Assembly: GCA_949288805.1 (NCBI GenBank)
Contig: CASELL010000001.1
Coordinates: 1 to 64,000, forward strand
DNA from: an uncultured Alphaproteobacteria bacterium
GTDB lineage: Bacteria > Pseudomonadota > Alphaproteobacteria > Rickettsiales > UBA1997
Direction: 5' to 3'
Length of the DNA stretch: 64,000 bases
Below, one piece after another: positions 49,560 to 58,606 of this stretch. Position numbers and translations under genes: made by a program. Position 1 is the stretch's first letter; each line of letters opens with the position of its first letter. The notes beneath the pieces were generated by a model. That model saw only the letters and a program-made list of their open reading frames with translations. It was not told the DNA's origin and made no database searches.

Positions 49560-50336
49560 TTACTCAACAATTATATTAATCAATCTATCAAGATTTTTAG
49601 TATCTAATAAATCATCCTTTTTATCACTAACACCATCTAATGCTTCACCTATATTATCAGCTATATCTTTATTGACATCTTTAATTCCATCATTAATATC
49701 TTCAATAATATTAATATCTTCAATATTATTTTTTAAATTTTTTGTTGTAGATTCAATTTTATCATCTATTGCCTTTTCTATATCTGTTGCTACATCTTCT
49801 TTAATTTCTTCGATTTTTTTATTGATATCTTTTTTAATGTTCCTATTTTTTGAAAAATCCCCAAAAATATTATTTAACATATCTATAAAAATATCATCAG
49901 AAGCAACAGAATTATATATAATAGAGTCTTTTAAAAAATCTGGACTTTTATCATTATAAACAACTTTCAAAAAAGATATTATTAACAAAGATAATAAAAC
50001 TCCTTTTGTTAAACCAAAAAGAAAACCAAGAGTTCCATTTAAACTAATAGGTATTAGTTTTCTTAAAATTATACTTAAATAATTAGTAATAATAGATATA
50101 ACTATTATAAGAAGAACAAAAAGAACGGCATTAGCAACTATATCTAAAAGAAAAGGTATTTGTATTTTATCCTCAAAAATTGGCCTTATCATTGGCTTAA
50201 AAACAGAAGTCAAATAAAAAGAACCAAACCAATTAATTATTGAAGATAATTCTCTAAGAAAACCTCTTATTAACCCAAAAAGAGATAATAACATTATAAT
50301 AACAGCTATAATTATATCAAAGTTTGATGTCAACAT
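49560..50336 (-). CDS. CvpA-family membrane protein
   Basis: A 258-residue protein whose first 165 residues match CvpA: four membrane segments with IIAVIIMLLSLFGLIRGFLRELSSIINWFGSFYLT and LNGTLGFLFGLTKGVLLSLL. CvpA is needed for colicin V production in E. coli, with an unclear envelope role. The remaining 90 residues are a charged helical extension rich in Asp, Lys and Ile (EDINIIEDINDGIKDVNKDIADNI), seen in alphaproteobacterial members as a variable tail. It lies downstream of the pyk terminator and 80 bases upstream of the small membrane-protein gene. Confidence 0.85.
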   Translation of the reverse strand: MLTSNFDIIIAVIIMLLSLFGLIRGFLRELSSIINWFGSFYLTSVFKPMIRPIFEDKIQIPFLLDIVANAVLFVLLIIVISIITNYLSIILRKLIPISLNGTLGFLFGLTKGVLLSLLIISFLKVVYNDKSPDFLKDSIIYNSVASDDIFIDMLNNIFGDFSKNRNIKKDINKKIEEIKEDVATDIEKAIDDKIESTTKNLKNNIEDINIIEDINDGIKDVNKDIADNIGEALDGVSDKKDDLLDTKNLDRLINIIVE

Positions 50337-50351
50337 AACAGTTTTCTTAAA

Positions 50352-50380
50352 AATATAGACATCTTTAAGATGTCTATATT
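50352..50380 (-). terminator. Terminator of rpsT-secF-pyk
   Basis: A 12-base-pair stem (50352-50363 with 50369-50380, loop TTTAA) lies six bases beyond the pyk stop. On the minus strand it ends in a T-run. Confidence 0.85.
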
Positions 50381-50385
50381 ATTTA

Positions 50386-51906
50386 TTAATTTAATTGAAT
50401 GGTTAAAGCTCCATCCATATCAAAAACTAAAATATATTTTTTAGCAAAAGTATAATTATTTTCAATTATTTCTTTTACTTTTTTTGTATTTTTTTGCCAA
50501 TCTTTTGTAATGCTAATTACTTCAGACTTTACATTCCACACTAAATTTAAATTATTAGCAATAGTTTCATCACTAACAAAAGCAATTATTGGCTTATTTA
50601 TTCTTAATTTAGAAATACTGTTTACACGATCTAAATTATCTCCAATTATAACTATCGCATCAGCATCATCTGCTTCTTCGTCTAACAATAAAGATATTGG
50701 GTTATAATTACCACATTCACAATCATGTCCACAAGAGCAAAAACTGTCAGAGTCGCAAGAACATCCACATGTACATTCTTTACCATCTTTACAACCACAA
50801 TCGCAATCATCATCGCAAGCACATTCTTTACCTTCTTTACAACCACAATCGCAATCATCATCGCAAATACAGTCACCATGTCTGCAACAAGGACAACAAC
50901 CATATATTTCATGTTCTGTATCTTTAACTATTTTTGCCATAGTTTTAATAACATTAACAGGGTCTACACCTTTTGTTGTTTCATCAGAAGTCATTACAGC
51001 ATCAACTGCTTCAAAAACCGCATTAGCAACATCTGAAACTTCTGCTCTCGTAGGTTGAATATTATCAACCATAGATAATAACATTTGAGTTGCTATTATA
51101 ACTGGTTTTTTATAAAAACTACATAAAGCAACAATTTTCTTTTGCATTGCTGGCACTTTTGAGAAAGGAATTTCACAAGCTAAATCACCTCTTGCTACCA
51201 TAATACCATCACTTTCAATTATAATATCTTCAAGATTTTGAGTTGCTTCATAATTTTCTATTTTAGATATAATTTGAACATTTTTATGTCCTTTAGCAGC
51301 GCAATATTCTTTAACATCTTTAACATCTTTACCTGTTCTAACAAATGATAAAGCTATCATATCAACTTTTTTCTCAATACCAAAATCGATATCTTTCCAA
51401 TCTTGTTCTGTAACAGTAGGTAAAGAAACTGGTTTACCAAATAAATTAATATGTCTTTTTGTAGTAATATTAGTTTGACCTTCAACAACTTCAAAATCAA
51501 TATCAGTTTTTGTTTTTTTAGTAGCTTTCGCTAACATAACACCACTATCAAAAACAATAGTATCACCAACATTAACATCTTTTAAAAAGTCCTTGTAATT
51601 AACACTAATTTTACCAGTATCTTCGTAAACTCCTTTTTCAGTAGTCATAGTGAATTTGTCACCAACTTTTACAAAAAGCTTATCTCTAACTTCACCAGTT
51701 CTAATTTCTGGGCCTTTTGTATCTAACATTATAGCACCAGATAGTTTTAGTTTTCTAATTGTATCAATTTTTTTACCATGTTCTTCATGCGAACCATGAG
51801 AAAAATTTAATCTAAAAACATTAACACCTGCTTTTGATAATTCTTTCAATACTTCTGGACTCTCTGATTTTGGTCCTATTGTAGCAACAATTTTAGTTCT
51901 TTTCAT
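50386..51906 (-). CDS. pyk: Pyruvate kinase with a cysteine-rich insertion
   Basis: Converts phosphoenolpyruvate and ADP to pyruvate and ATP. The A and B domains are complete: KIVATIGPKSESPE, RLNFSHGSHEEH, MLDTKGPEIRTG, LSFVRTGKDV, the active-site SKIENYEATQNLEDII with its Lys, and MVARGDLACEIP. At about 337-398 a segment with 22 cysteines, mostly CxC and DDDCDCGC units, replaces the first helix of the C-domain (TEAVCRGA-type in E. coli). A shortened C-domain follows (DADAIVIIGDNLDRVNSISK to the end). Length 506 is normal only because of the insert. A metallothionein-like metal-binding role is an inference. It is last in rpsT-secF-pyk. Confidence 0.93.
   Translation of the reverse strand: MKRTKIVATIGPKSESPEVLKELSKAGVNVFRLNFSHGSHEEHGKKIDTIRKLKLSGAIMLDTKGPEIRTGEVRDKLFVKVGDKFTMTTEKGVYEDTGKISVNYKDFLKDVNVGDTIVFDSGVMLAKATKKTKTDIDFEVVEGQTNITTKRHINLFGKPVSLPTVTEQDWKDIDFGIEKKVDMIALSFVRTGKDVKDVKEYCAAKGHKNVQIISKIENYEATQNLEDIIIESDGIMVARGDLACEIPFSKVPAMQKKIVALCSFYKKPVIIATQMLLSMVDNIQPTRAEVSDVANAVFEAVDAVMTSDETTKGVDPVNVIKTMAKIVKDTEHEIYGCCPCCRHGDCICDDDCDCGCKEGKECACDDDCDCGCKDGKECTCGCSCDSDSFCSCGHDCECGNYNPISLLLDEEADDADAIVIIGDNLDRVNSISKLRINKPIIAFVSDETIANNLNLVWNVKSEVISITKDWQKNTKKVKEIIENNYTFAKKYILVFDMDGALTIQLN
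50713..50898 (-). other. Cysteine-rich coding segment of pyruvate kinase
   Basis: Codons for residues 337-398 of pyk. Twenty-two of 62 residues are Cys, with many Asp and Gly. The reading frame continues without break on both sides into ordinary pyruvate kinase sequence, so it is an in-frame insert and not a separate gene. It includes the 48-base tandem repeat at 50773-50868. Confidence 0.9.
50773..50868 (-). repeat. 48-base tandem repeat within pyk
   Basis: 50773-50820 and 50821-50868 differ at only about three of 48 positions. Each encodes a 16-residue CDDDCDCGCK(E/D)GKEC unit. Such a repeat, a multiple of three, expands the cysteine segment without breaking the frame. Confidence 0.9.
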
Positions 51907-52758
51907 TTATTTACTCCTTTTATTATTATATATTAATACTGGCGACGCTATAAAAATAGACGAATAAGTTCCAATAATAATACCAACAAATATTATAATA
52001 CTAAATGTTCTTAAGCTATCAACACTAGAAAAAAGCAAAGGCAAAATTGCTAACAATGTTGATAAACTTGTATACATAGTTCTTTTTAATGTTTTATTTA
52101 TACTTATATTTACAACAGATTCTATATTTTCTGTCTTATGTATAGCTAAGTTTTCCCTAATTCTATCAAATATTACAACAGTATCATTTATTGAATAACC
52201 TATAACAGTTAATATTGCTGCTATTGTTGTTAAATCAAAGTTCAAATTAAATAACGATATAAAACCTAAAATAATAATTATATCATGTATTAATGATAAT
52301 ATAGCACCAAAGCCAAAATCTAATCTAAATCTAATCCAAACATAAAAAAGAATACAAATAAGCGATAACAATAAGGCCATTATACCATTTTTAACCAATG
52401 TCTCACCAACCTGCGGTCCAACAAAATCAACCTTATTTATTATAACATCTTGATAACTGTTTTTTATGATAGTTTTAATATTTTCTATATCAGAATCTTT
52501 GTCTTTTATATCTTTTTGAGATATTTTTAGTATAACACCACCATTATATTTTTGTACAATGGCATCTTCATAATTATTTGTAATTAAAGCACTATTAAAA
52601 CTTTCTATATTACCAATATCAAAAACCAAACCACCAGTAAAATCTATACCAAAATTAAATCTTTTAACAGATATAAAAAATACCGATATAACAATTAAAA
52701 AAAATGATAATATAAAAGAAAGTTTAGCACCTTTTACAAAATTAAATTCCCTAATCAT
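51907..52758 (-). CDS. secF: SecF, protein translocase accessory subunit
   Basis: Membrane component that, with SecD, uses the proton gradient to help export through SecYEG. The opening NFGIDFTGGLVFDI matches the first-loop motif of SecF. The remaining membrane segments and the signatures GAILSLIHDIIIILGF, YSINDTVVIFDRIREN and RTMYTSLSTLLAILPLLF are present. At 283 residues it is normal. The start overlaps the rpsT stop by one base and pyk begins directly after it. secD, normally adjacent, is not in the window. Confidence 0.95.
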   Translation of the reverse strand: MIREFNFVKGAKLSFILSFFLIVISVFFISVKRFNFGIDFTGGLVFDIGNIESFNSALITNNYEDAIVQKYNGGVILKISQKDIKDKDSDIENIKTIIKNSYQDVIINKVDFVGPQVGETLVKNGIMALLLSLICILFYVWIRFRLDFGFGAILSLIHDIIIILGFISLFNLNFDLTTIAAILTVIGYSINDTVVIFDRIRENLAIHKTENIESVVNISINKTLKRTMYTSLSTLLAILPLLFSSVDSLRTFSIIIFVGIIIGTYSSIFIASPVLIYNNKRSK

Positions 52759-53018
52759 TACATATTCTTTATTTTTTTTGCCATTCTACTAACTTTTCTA
52801 GCAGCAGTATTTAATTTATAAACACCTTTTGAAACGCCAGTCATAATTTCAGATTCAAATTCAACAAGAGCCTTTTTAGCAGCCTCTTTATCGTTAGTAT
52901 TAATAGCATCTTCAACTTTTCTTAAAAAAGTTCTAATTCTACTCTTTCTAGACTTGTTAATAGCAGTCTTTCTAGCAGTAGCTCTAATATTTTTCTTTGT
53001 AGTTAATGTGTGAGCCAT
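52758..53018 (-). CDS. rpsT: Ribosomal protein S20
   Basis: Small 30S protein binding 16S rRNA. The 86-residue sequence is basic and helical with the family pattern KKNIRATARKTAINKSRKSRIRTFLRKVEDAI and ends KGVYKLNTAARKVSRMAKKIK. It leads a compact rpsT-secF-pyk run; this pairing with secF and pyk is unusual, since S20 is generally single or next to dnaA. Confidence 0.97.
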   Translation of the reverse strand: MAHTLTTKKNIRATARKTAINKSRKSRIRTFLRKVEDAINTNDKEAAKKALVEFESEIMTGVSKGVYKLNTAARKVSRMAKKIKNM

Positions 53019-53126
53019 TTCCTAAATTATTATTAATAAACACTGTCATATTTTAAAATTTATTTTTAATTTTGCAAGAAATTTTTGAAAACCATAAATA
53101 ATACTATAAAAAACAGGGTTTAACTA

Positions 53127-53858
53127 TTAAATAGTCTTTATTTTTAGAAGTATTTCCCATATTTCTTTTTTTTTAGAAACATTTTTAATGACAAAATTTG
53201 GATTATAAATACCAATAACTTTAATATTTTTTGTTATATAACAATTTGTATAATCAACAAATTTATTTTTTATATGAGATAAAGTTTTATTATTTTCTAT
53301 TAGTGTTGAAGTAGAATAATTACCTGTCAATATAATAAGTTTTGGATCTATTAAAGATATAGCTTTTTCAATAACTGGTTTACAAATCTCTAATTCTTCT
53401 TTTATTGGATTTCTATTTCCAGGTAACCTCCAAAAAAAAGTATTCATTAAACAATAATTATTAATATTTATAGAAGCAAACATATTTCGTAACAAAACTC
53501 CATCGTTTCCACTAAATATTTTACCACTAATATCGTCTTGATCGTTTGGTATATCATTAATAATTAATATTTTTGATGTTAAATCTCCATCAATAAAAAG
53601 AGAATTGTTAGAAAGTTTTCTAAATTTATCATAAAAACTAGATGTTTTAACAAAATCCAATAGAGAATCTAGTGAATTTATATTGTCAATTTGGTTTTTT
53701 ATCTCATTAAACTTGTTAAAAGAACTAGTAGCCAATTCATCTTGTTTTTCAGCTAATGCCTCTATTATATCTTTTTTTGTCTCAATTTCATTAGTAAAAA
53801 GATCATCTATGCCATTAGCGTTTAACCATTCCAATAATATAATTAGGTCTTCCTGCAT
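53127..53858 (-). CDS. Uracil-DNA glycosylase superfamily protein, diverged family 4
   Basis: A 243-residue protein resembling alphaproteobacterial family-4 uracil-DNA glycosylases, which remove uracil from DNA. The N-terminal helix (ILLEWLNANGIDDLFTNE) and central SKILIINDIPNDQDDISGKIFSGNDGVLLRNMF fit the usual VGEAPG...DGxPFVGxAG block but with changed catalytic residues. The C-terminal block reads GIYNPNFVIKNVSKKKEIWEIL, where the family has an HPS/HPA motif. The iron-sulfur cysteines are not evident. It follows the short RNase D gene after two bases. Whether it is active is doubtful. Confidence 0.7.
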   Translation of the reverse strand: MQEDLIILLEWLNANGIDDLFTNEIETKKDIIEALAEKQDELATSSFNKFNEIKNQIDNINSLDSLLDFVKTSSFYDKFRKLSNNSLFIDGDLTSKILIINDIPNDQDDISGKIFSGNDGVLLRNMFASININNYCLMNTFFWRLPGNRNPIKEELEICKPVIEKAISLIDPKLIILTGNYSTSTLIENNKTLSHIKNKFVDYTNCYITKNIKVIGIYNPNFVIKNVSKKKEIWEILLKIKTI

Positions 53859-53860
53859 AT

Positions 53861-54475
53861 TTAAAATTGGTGATGGCTAAAAATATCATCTGTCCAACCG
53901 GATAAATCAAGCTTTACTCTTGTTGGCAAAAACTTAAAACATTCTTCTACTAGTTCTTTTCTATTTTCATTTGTTAGCATAATATCCAATTTATTTTTAA
54001 TTCTATGTAAAAATAAAACATCATTAGCTGCATATTTTAGCTGTTCTTCGTTAATATCTCCACCCCAATAAGAACTTTGCTCTTTTTTTGATATATCAAT
54101 ATTAAAAAATTCTTTTATTATAGCCTTTAATCCATGAGTATCTGTGTAAGTTCTAGCTATTTTTGAGGCAATCTTTGTACAATAAACATTTTTAATATTT
54201 ATATTAAATGTTTTATTTAATATAGCCATATCAAATCTAGCATAATGAAAAATTTTTAAAATATTATCATCAGATAATAATTTTATTAAATTTGGAGAAT
54301 TGTAGTCACTCTTATTATCAAAATGAATTATATGAACATCTTCATTTCCATCACATAATTGGACTAAACAAAGTCTGTCTCTAAAATTATTTAATCCCAA
54401 TGCCTCCGTATCAATTGCAATTTCATTACTTAAAATCAGATTATCTGGTAAATCGTTCTTATAATAATTAATCAT
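53861..54475 (-). CDS. Short RNase D-like 3'-5' exonuclease
   Basis: A 204-residue DEDDy exonuclease without HRDC domains, the short form common in alphaproteobacteria. Exo I is IAIDTEALGLNNFRDRLCLVQLC, Exo II includes IFHYARFDMAILNKTF, and Exo III is QLKYAANDVLFLHRIKNKL with the tyrosine. A full-length RNase D is also encoded at 6740-7846, so the two probably have different RNA substrates. It is followed by the glycosylase-like gene in an operon. Confidence 0.9.
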   Translation of the reverse strand: MINYYKNDLPDNLILSNEIAIDTEALGLNNFRDRLCLVQLCDGNEDVHIIHFDNKSDYNSPNLIKLLSDDNILKIFHYARFDMAILNKTFNINIKNVYCTKIASKIARTYTDTHGLKAIIKEFFNIDISKKEQSSYWGGDINEEQLKYAANDVLFLHRIKNKLDIMLTNENRKELVEECFKFLPTRVKLDLSGWTDDIFSHHQF

Positions 54476-54534
54476 AATAATAATTTTAATAACTATTTGT
54501 AATAATAAAACTAAAATATTTTATTTCAAGAATT

Positions 54535-54825
54535 TTAAACATTTATAACATCACAATCTTCACCATATTTTAATACTAATAAACCAAGTATTTCAAGATA
54601 ATAATTTTTAATACTATCTATTTCCACACAATCATTACTATCTTGTATATTTCTAAAAATATCTAAAAATTCAAAAGACTTATTTGTATTAATTTTTCCT
54701 AATCTTAATATTATATTTTCCAAAACAGTGTTTATATTTTTAGAGATAATTGTATATTTCTCTTCTACGTTTTCAAAATTTATACTATTTATTAATATTT
54801 TTTGTTCATTTATAAATTTTTCCAT
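54535..54825 (-). CDS. Hypothetical protein (96 residues)
   Basis: Not recognised. It is a small helical, acidic protein (EKFINEQKILINSINFENVEEKYTII onward) with no signal or membrane segment. It has two cysteines (about 67 and 91). The ATG and stop are clean and its composition is not that of a shadow frame, but there is no other support. Confidence 0.5.
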   Translation of the reverse strand: MEKFINEQKILINSINFENVEEKYTIISKNINTVLENIILRLGKINTNKSFEFLDIFRNIQDSNDCVEIDSIKNYYLEILGLLVLKYGEDCDVINV

Positions 54826-54934
54826 ATTATACCTTTATTTTTTTTATACGTATAAATTATAACAATAAAAAAATAAAATACAACTATTATTTTATATTTT
54901 TAATAAATAATATATATTTGAGGTTGTATATGTT

Positions 54935-55369
54935 CTAAAAATACCTCTTAAAAAATATAGATCTCAAAAATGGTCCAACAAAACATACTTGAATAAACCA
55001 AGCAAAAAAGAAAGATCTCAAAATAGCAAATAAATATATTTGTAAAAAGTTATCAACAAAACCAACATATCTAATAGTCATTATAAAACCCATTAAACAA
55101 ACCATAATTGAAACTATTATAGTAGGTAATAAAACATTTTCAGTCCATTTATTCTCTTTTTTACAAATAGTTTTCTTTATTTTAAAGGCTAATTTAAAAA
55201 CAAAAATATTCATTAATAAAAAGCCACATAAAAAGCCAAACCACCAATTTTTAATAATTATCATTAATGTTTGTTTTGTAAAACCAAACATTAATAAATT
55301 ATTATAAGTCATCATAATTAAACTCATTGTCCCAGCCATAGTTAGACCAAATAAAACTTCTTTTTTCAT
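54935..55369 (-). CDS. DUF2798-like membrane protein
   Basis: A 144-residue integral membrane protein with four hydrophobic segments in two similar halves. The halves are about 5-60 (FGLTMAGTMSLIMMTYNNLLMFGFTK then WWFGFLCGFLLMNIFVFKLAFKI) and about 78-140 (LPTIIVSIMVCLMGFIMTIRYVG then ILRSFFFAWFIQVCFVGPFLRSIFF). Each half has the M(S/C)xxM...G pattern of DUF2798 repeats. Function unknown. It is alone between the 96-residue gene and pflA. Confidence 0.7.
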   Translation of the reverse strand: MKKEVLFGLTMAGTMSLIMMTYNNLLMFGFTKQTLMIIIKNWWFGFLCGFLLMNIFVFKLAFKIKKTICKKENKWTENVLLPTIIVSIMVCLMGFIMTIRYVGFVDNFLQIYLFAILRSFFFAWFIQVCFVGPFLRSIFFKRYF

Positions 55370-55439
55370 TGTATTTTTCTTATTATTATCTAATTTATAT
55401 TATAAAAATCATAAAATCTAAAATACAAGAAAAATCGTA

Positions 55440-56174
55440 TTATTTTTTCAAAGATTTTCTATAAGATTCTAATATATAATTTCTTGCTTCAACAGCCTGT
55501 TCTTTTGTCAAAGGTTCTATATCTTCTAGTGGATATTTTATACCTATATTTTTATATTTTACTTTTCCCATATCATGATATGGCAAAACATCTAATGCTT
55601 TAATATTTGTTAATGTTGCTAAAAACTCTCCTAATTCTTCAAGATATTTTTTATTAAAAGTAATAGTTAGCACTACAACATGTCTTATCCAAACAGGAAT
55701 ATTTTTTTGAGATAAATATTCAGCAAAAAGCAATATATTTTTATTAGAATAACCTGTTAATTTAATATGTTCTTCATCATTAATATGTTTAATATCTAAC
55801 AAAACAAGATCGGTATATTCTAATAATTTATCAATTTTTATAGTATCATTAGGATTAAAAGTTATTCCCGATGTATCAAGAGCTGTATGTATATTTTTTG
55901 ATTTACAAACCTTAAATAATTCTGTAATAAAGTCAATTTGTAGTAATGGTTCGCCACCTGTAATTGTAATGCCACCACTAATAAACTCTTTTACTCCTTC
56001 GTATTCTTTGATAATATCTTCAACAGACATTTCTTTATTGATATCAGTAGACCAAGTATCTGGATTATGACAGTATTTACATCTTAAAGGACAACCCTGT
56101 GTAAATACAACAAACCTGGTCCCTGGGCCATCTACTGTTCCAAAACTTTCTATCGAATGAATATTACCTTTCAT
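55440..56174 (-). CDS. pflA: Pyruvate formate-lyase activating enzyme
   Basis: Radical SAM enzyme that puts the glycyl radical on pyruvate formate-lyase. The [4Fe-4S] motif C28-x3-C32-x2-C35 (GCPLRCKYCHNPDTW) sits in the usual GTVDGPGTRFVVFTQGC context. SGGITITGGEPLLQ binds SAM, and TGYSNKNILLFAEYLSQKNIPVWIRHVVV and PYHDMGKVKY match PflA. At 244 residues it is normal. It follows the radical-domain gene beyond a hairpin terminator (56183-56209), so it is probably expressed at a lower level by read-through. Confidence 0.95.
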   Translation of the reverse strand: MKGNIHSIESFGTVDGPGTRFVVFTQGCPLRCKYCHNPDTWSTDINKEMSVEDIIKEYEGVKEFISGGITITGGEPLLQIDFITELFKVCKSKNIHTALDTSGITFNPNDTIKIDKLLEYTDLVLLDIKHINDEEHIKLTGYSNKNILLFAEYLSQKNIPVWIRHVVVLTITFNKKYLEELGEFLATLTNIKALDVLPYHDMGKVKYKNIGIKYPLEDIEPLTKEQAVEARNYILESYRKSLKK

Positions 56175-56182
56175 AATTTTAT

Positions 56183-56209
56183 AAAAGGAAGATTTTTAAT
56201 CTTCCTTTT
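56183..56209 (-). terminator. Terminator between the radical-domain gene and pflA
   Basis: AAAAGGAAGAT (56183-56193) pairs with ATCTTCCTTTT (56199-56209) around a five-base loop, beginning five bases beyond the stop codon at 56214. T-rich on the minus-strand exit. Likely partial. Confidence 0.7.
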
Positions 56210-56213
56210 TGAT

Positions 56214-56456
56214 TTATTGACTAATTTTAGAATGAAAAGTTCTAGCTATAACATCATCTTGTTGTTCTTTTGTTAATTTTACAAAATTAACCGCATAACC
56301 AGAAACTCTAACTGTTAATTGTGGATATTTTTCAGGATGAGCCTGTGCATCTAATAATGTTTCTCTATTAAAAACATTAACATTTAGATGATGTCCACCT
56401 TTTTCAACATAACCATCTAATAAATTAATTAAGTTTTCTTCTTGCATTGTAGCCAT
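56214..56456 (-). CDS. Separate glycyl-radical domain of pyruvate formate-lyase
   Basis: An 80-residue protein equal to the C-terminal end of pyruvate formate-lyase ([29 protein letters not shown], then [12 protein letters not shown] with radical-bearing Gly53). E. coli PflB carries this as its last 80 residues; the repair protein GrcA (YfiD) is a similar stand-alone copy. Here the upstream PFL gene ends before this region, so this is the only such domain seen and should be an obligate subunit. It has its own Shine-Dalgarno sequence (AGAGGT, seven bases before the ATG) and starts 17 bases after the PFL stop. Confidence 0.9.
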   Translation of the reverse strand: MATMQEENLINLLDGYVEKGGHHLNVNVFNRETLLDAQAHPEKYPQLTVRVSGYAVNFVKLTKEQQDDVIARTFHSKISQ

Positions 56457-56473
56457 AATTTACCTCTTTTTTA

Positions 56474-58531
56474 TTAATTTAAATTAGTTTCACAACAACC
56501 TTTATCAAGAGTGATATTTAAATCTCCAACAAATACTTCATCTTTGCCTAAGGCATTAGGAATAATTGAGAATGTATTAGAAATACCATCTTGTGCATAA
56601 TTAAATGGAAGTTTAGCAACAGAAGATAATGAAGCAAGAGCACCATTACTATCTCGTCCATGCATTGGATTAGCCCCTGGGGCAAAAGGTTCGCCTGCTT
56701 TTCTTCCATCAGGAGTATTTCCTGTTTTTTTACCATAAACAACATTTGAAGTTATTGTCAATATAGAAGTAGTAGGAATAGAATCTCTATAAGTATAGTG
56801 TTTTCTAATCATAGTCATAAACTTTTTAACAATATCTACTGCTATTTTATCAACCCTATCATCATTATTACCATATTTTGGGAAATCTCCCTCAACTTCA
56901 TAATCTACAACAATACCATTTTCATCTCTAATTGTTTTTACTTTGGCATATTTTATTGCTGATAAAGAATCTGCTACAACTGATAACCCAGCTATACCAG
57001 TAGCAAAATATCTTTTTACATCTCTATCATGTAAAGCCATTTGTGCTCTTTCATAGCAATATTTATCATGCATATAGTGGATAACATTTAAAGTATTAAC
57101 ATATAACCCAGCTAGCCACTCCATCATGTTTTCATAATTTTCCATTACTTCGTCATAGTTTAGATATTCAGAAGTAATTTGTCTATATTTTGGACCAACT
57201 TGTGCTTTTGATTTTTCATCAACACCACCATTAATAGCATATAATAAACATTTTGCTAAATTAGCCCTAGCACCAAAAAATTGCATTTCTTTACCAACTA
57301 CCATTGAAGATACACAGCAAGCAATAGCATAATCGTCGCCATGAGTAACTCTCATTAAATCATCGTTTTCATATTGAACAGAAGATGTTTTAATTGATAT
57401 ACGAGCACAATATTCTTTAAAATGTCTTGGTAATCTTTTTGACCATAAAACTGTTAAATTAGGCTCTGGTGCAGTTCCAAGATTTTCTAATGTTCTTAAA
57501 TATCTAAAAGAGTTTTTAGTAACCAATGGTCTGCCATCTATACCAACACCACCAATAGATTCTGTAACCCAAGTAGGATCACCAGAAAACAATTCATTAT
57601 ATTCAGGAGTTCTAGCAAATTTAACTAGTCTTAACTTCATAATAAAATGATCTATCATTTCTTGTGCTTCTACTTCTGTAATAATACCATCTTTTAAATC
57701 TCTTTCAATATAAATATCCAAGAATGTTGATGTTCTACCTAAACTCATAGCAGCACCATTTTGCTCTTTCACAGCAGCAAGATAACCAAAATACAACCAT
57801 TGTATAGCTTCTTTAGTATTTTGAGCAGGTTTTGATATATCAAAACCATAGATTTTACCTAATTCAATCATTTCTTGTAAAGCTCTAATTTGCTCTGTAA
57901 TCTCTTCTCTTAATTGTATTCTTTCAGGAGTCATTTCTCCTTCTAATGATTTAAATTGTTCTTGTTTATCTTCAATCAATCTATCAATACCATACAAGGC
58001 AACTCTTCTATAATCTCCAATAATACGACCTCTTCCATAAGCATCAGGAAGACCTGTGATAATACCAGAATGTCTGGCTACCTTCATTTCAGGAGTATAA
58101 ACATCAAAAACACCTTGATTATGTGTTTTTCTATATTTTGTAAAAATTGTAGATATTTCAGGATCTACTTCATAACCATAAGATTTACAAGAAGTTTCAG
58201 CCATTCTAATACCACCAAATGGTTGTAAAGATCTTTTAAATGGAGCATCTGTTTGAAAACCCACAATCTTTTCTAGATTTTTATCTAAATAACCAGCCCC
58301 ATGAGAAGTAATTGTTGAAACAATTTTTGTGTCCATATTCAAAACACCACCCTTCTCTCTTTCTTTTTTTGTTAAATCGCAACAAATATCCCAAAGTTTT
58401 TTTGTTGCTTCGGTTGGTTCGGCTAAAAAACTAGCATCGCCTTCGTATGGGGTGTAATTTTTTTGAATGAAATCTCTAACATTGATTTCTTGTTCCCATT
58501 TTCCGGAAATAAAAGGAGTTCTTGTTTCCAT
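56474..58531 (-). CDS. pflB: Pyruvate formate-lyase, catalytic part without the glycyl-radical domain
   Basis: Converts pyruvate and CoA to acetyl-CoA and formate under anaerobiosis. The barrel is complete: the N-terminal [59 protein letters not shown] and the catalytic Cys405-Cys406 in [10 protein letters not shown]. The sequence ends shortly after [16 protein letters not shown] with a Cys-bearing tail ([10 protein letters not shown]). It is 685 residues, against about 760 for complete enzymes. The missing part is encoded by the next gene, so the enzyme is split. AAGGA precedes the ATG at 58531. The operon order is pflB, radical domain, pflA. Confidence 0.93.
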   Translation of the reverse strand: METRTPFISGKWEQEINVRDFIQKNYTPYEGDASFLAEPTEATKKLWDICCDLTKKEREKGGVLNMDTKIVSTITSHGAGYLDKNLEKIVGFQTDAPFKRSLQPFGGIRMAETSCKSYGYEVDPEISTIFTKYRKTHNQGVFDVYTPEMKVARHSGIITGLPDAYGRGRIIGDYRRVALYGIDRLIEDKQEQFKSLEGEMTPERIQLREEITEQIRALQEMIELGKIYGFDISKPAQNTKEAIQWLYFGYLAAVKEQNGAAMSLGRTSTFLDIYIERDLKDGIITEVEAQEMIDHFIMKLRLVKFARTPEYNELFSGDPTWVTESIGGVGIDGRPLVTKNSFRYLRTLENLGTAPEPNLTVLWSKRLPRHFKEYCARISIKTSSVQYENDDLMRVTHGDDYAIACCVSSMVVGKEMQFFGARANLAKCLLYAINGGVDEKSKAQVGPKYRQITSEYLNYDEVMENYENMMEWLAGLYVNTLNVIHYMHDKYCYERAQMALHDRDVKRYFATGIAGLSVVADSLSAIKYAKVKTIRDENGIVVDYEVEGDFPKYGNNDDRVDKIAVDIVKKFMTMIRKHYTYRDSIPTTSILTITSNVVYGKKTGNTPDGRKAGEPFAPGANPMHGRDSNGALASLSSVAKLPFNYAQDGISNTFSIIPNALGKDEVFVGDLNITLDKGCCETNLN

Positions 58532-58606
58532 AATCCTTAAATTTTGTTGTTGATTATATAATAAAATATTGTTTTTTAAAATGCTAGGGTTGAAAGTATT
58601 TGTATA

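Noticed and set aside
50510-51036. His- and Cys-rich frames opposite the cysteine segment of pyk
   Set aside because: They are other-frame readings of the 48-base repeats.
54915-54945. Possible GAGGT/ACCTC hairpin after the DUF2798-like gene
   Set aside because: Only five base pairs around a loop of over 20 bases, without a T-run.
56450-56480. PFL split as a frameshift or premature stop
   Set aside because: The first part ends in a clean stop with a different tail, and the second part has its own ribosome site and ATG, so it looks like two designed genes. A sequencing error cannot be fully excluded.
58545-58570. FNR/CRP-type site before pflB
   Set aside because: Only one half (TTGAT) matches; the ATCAA half is missing, and such half-sites are frequent in AT-rich DNA.
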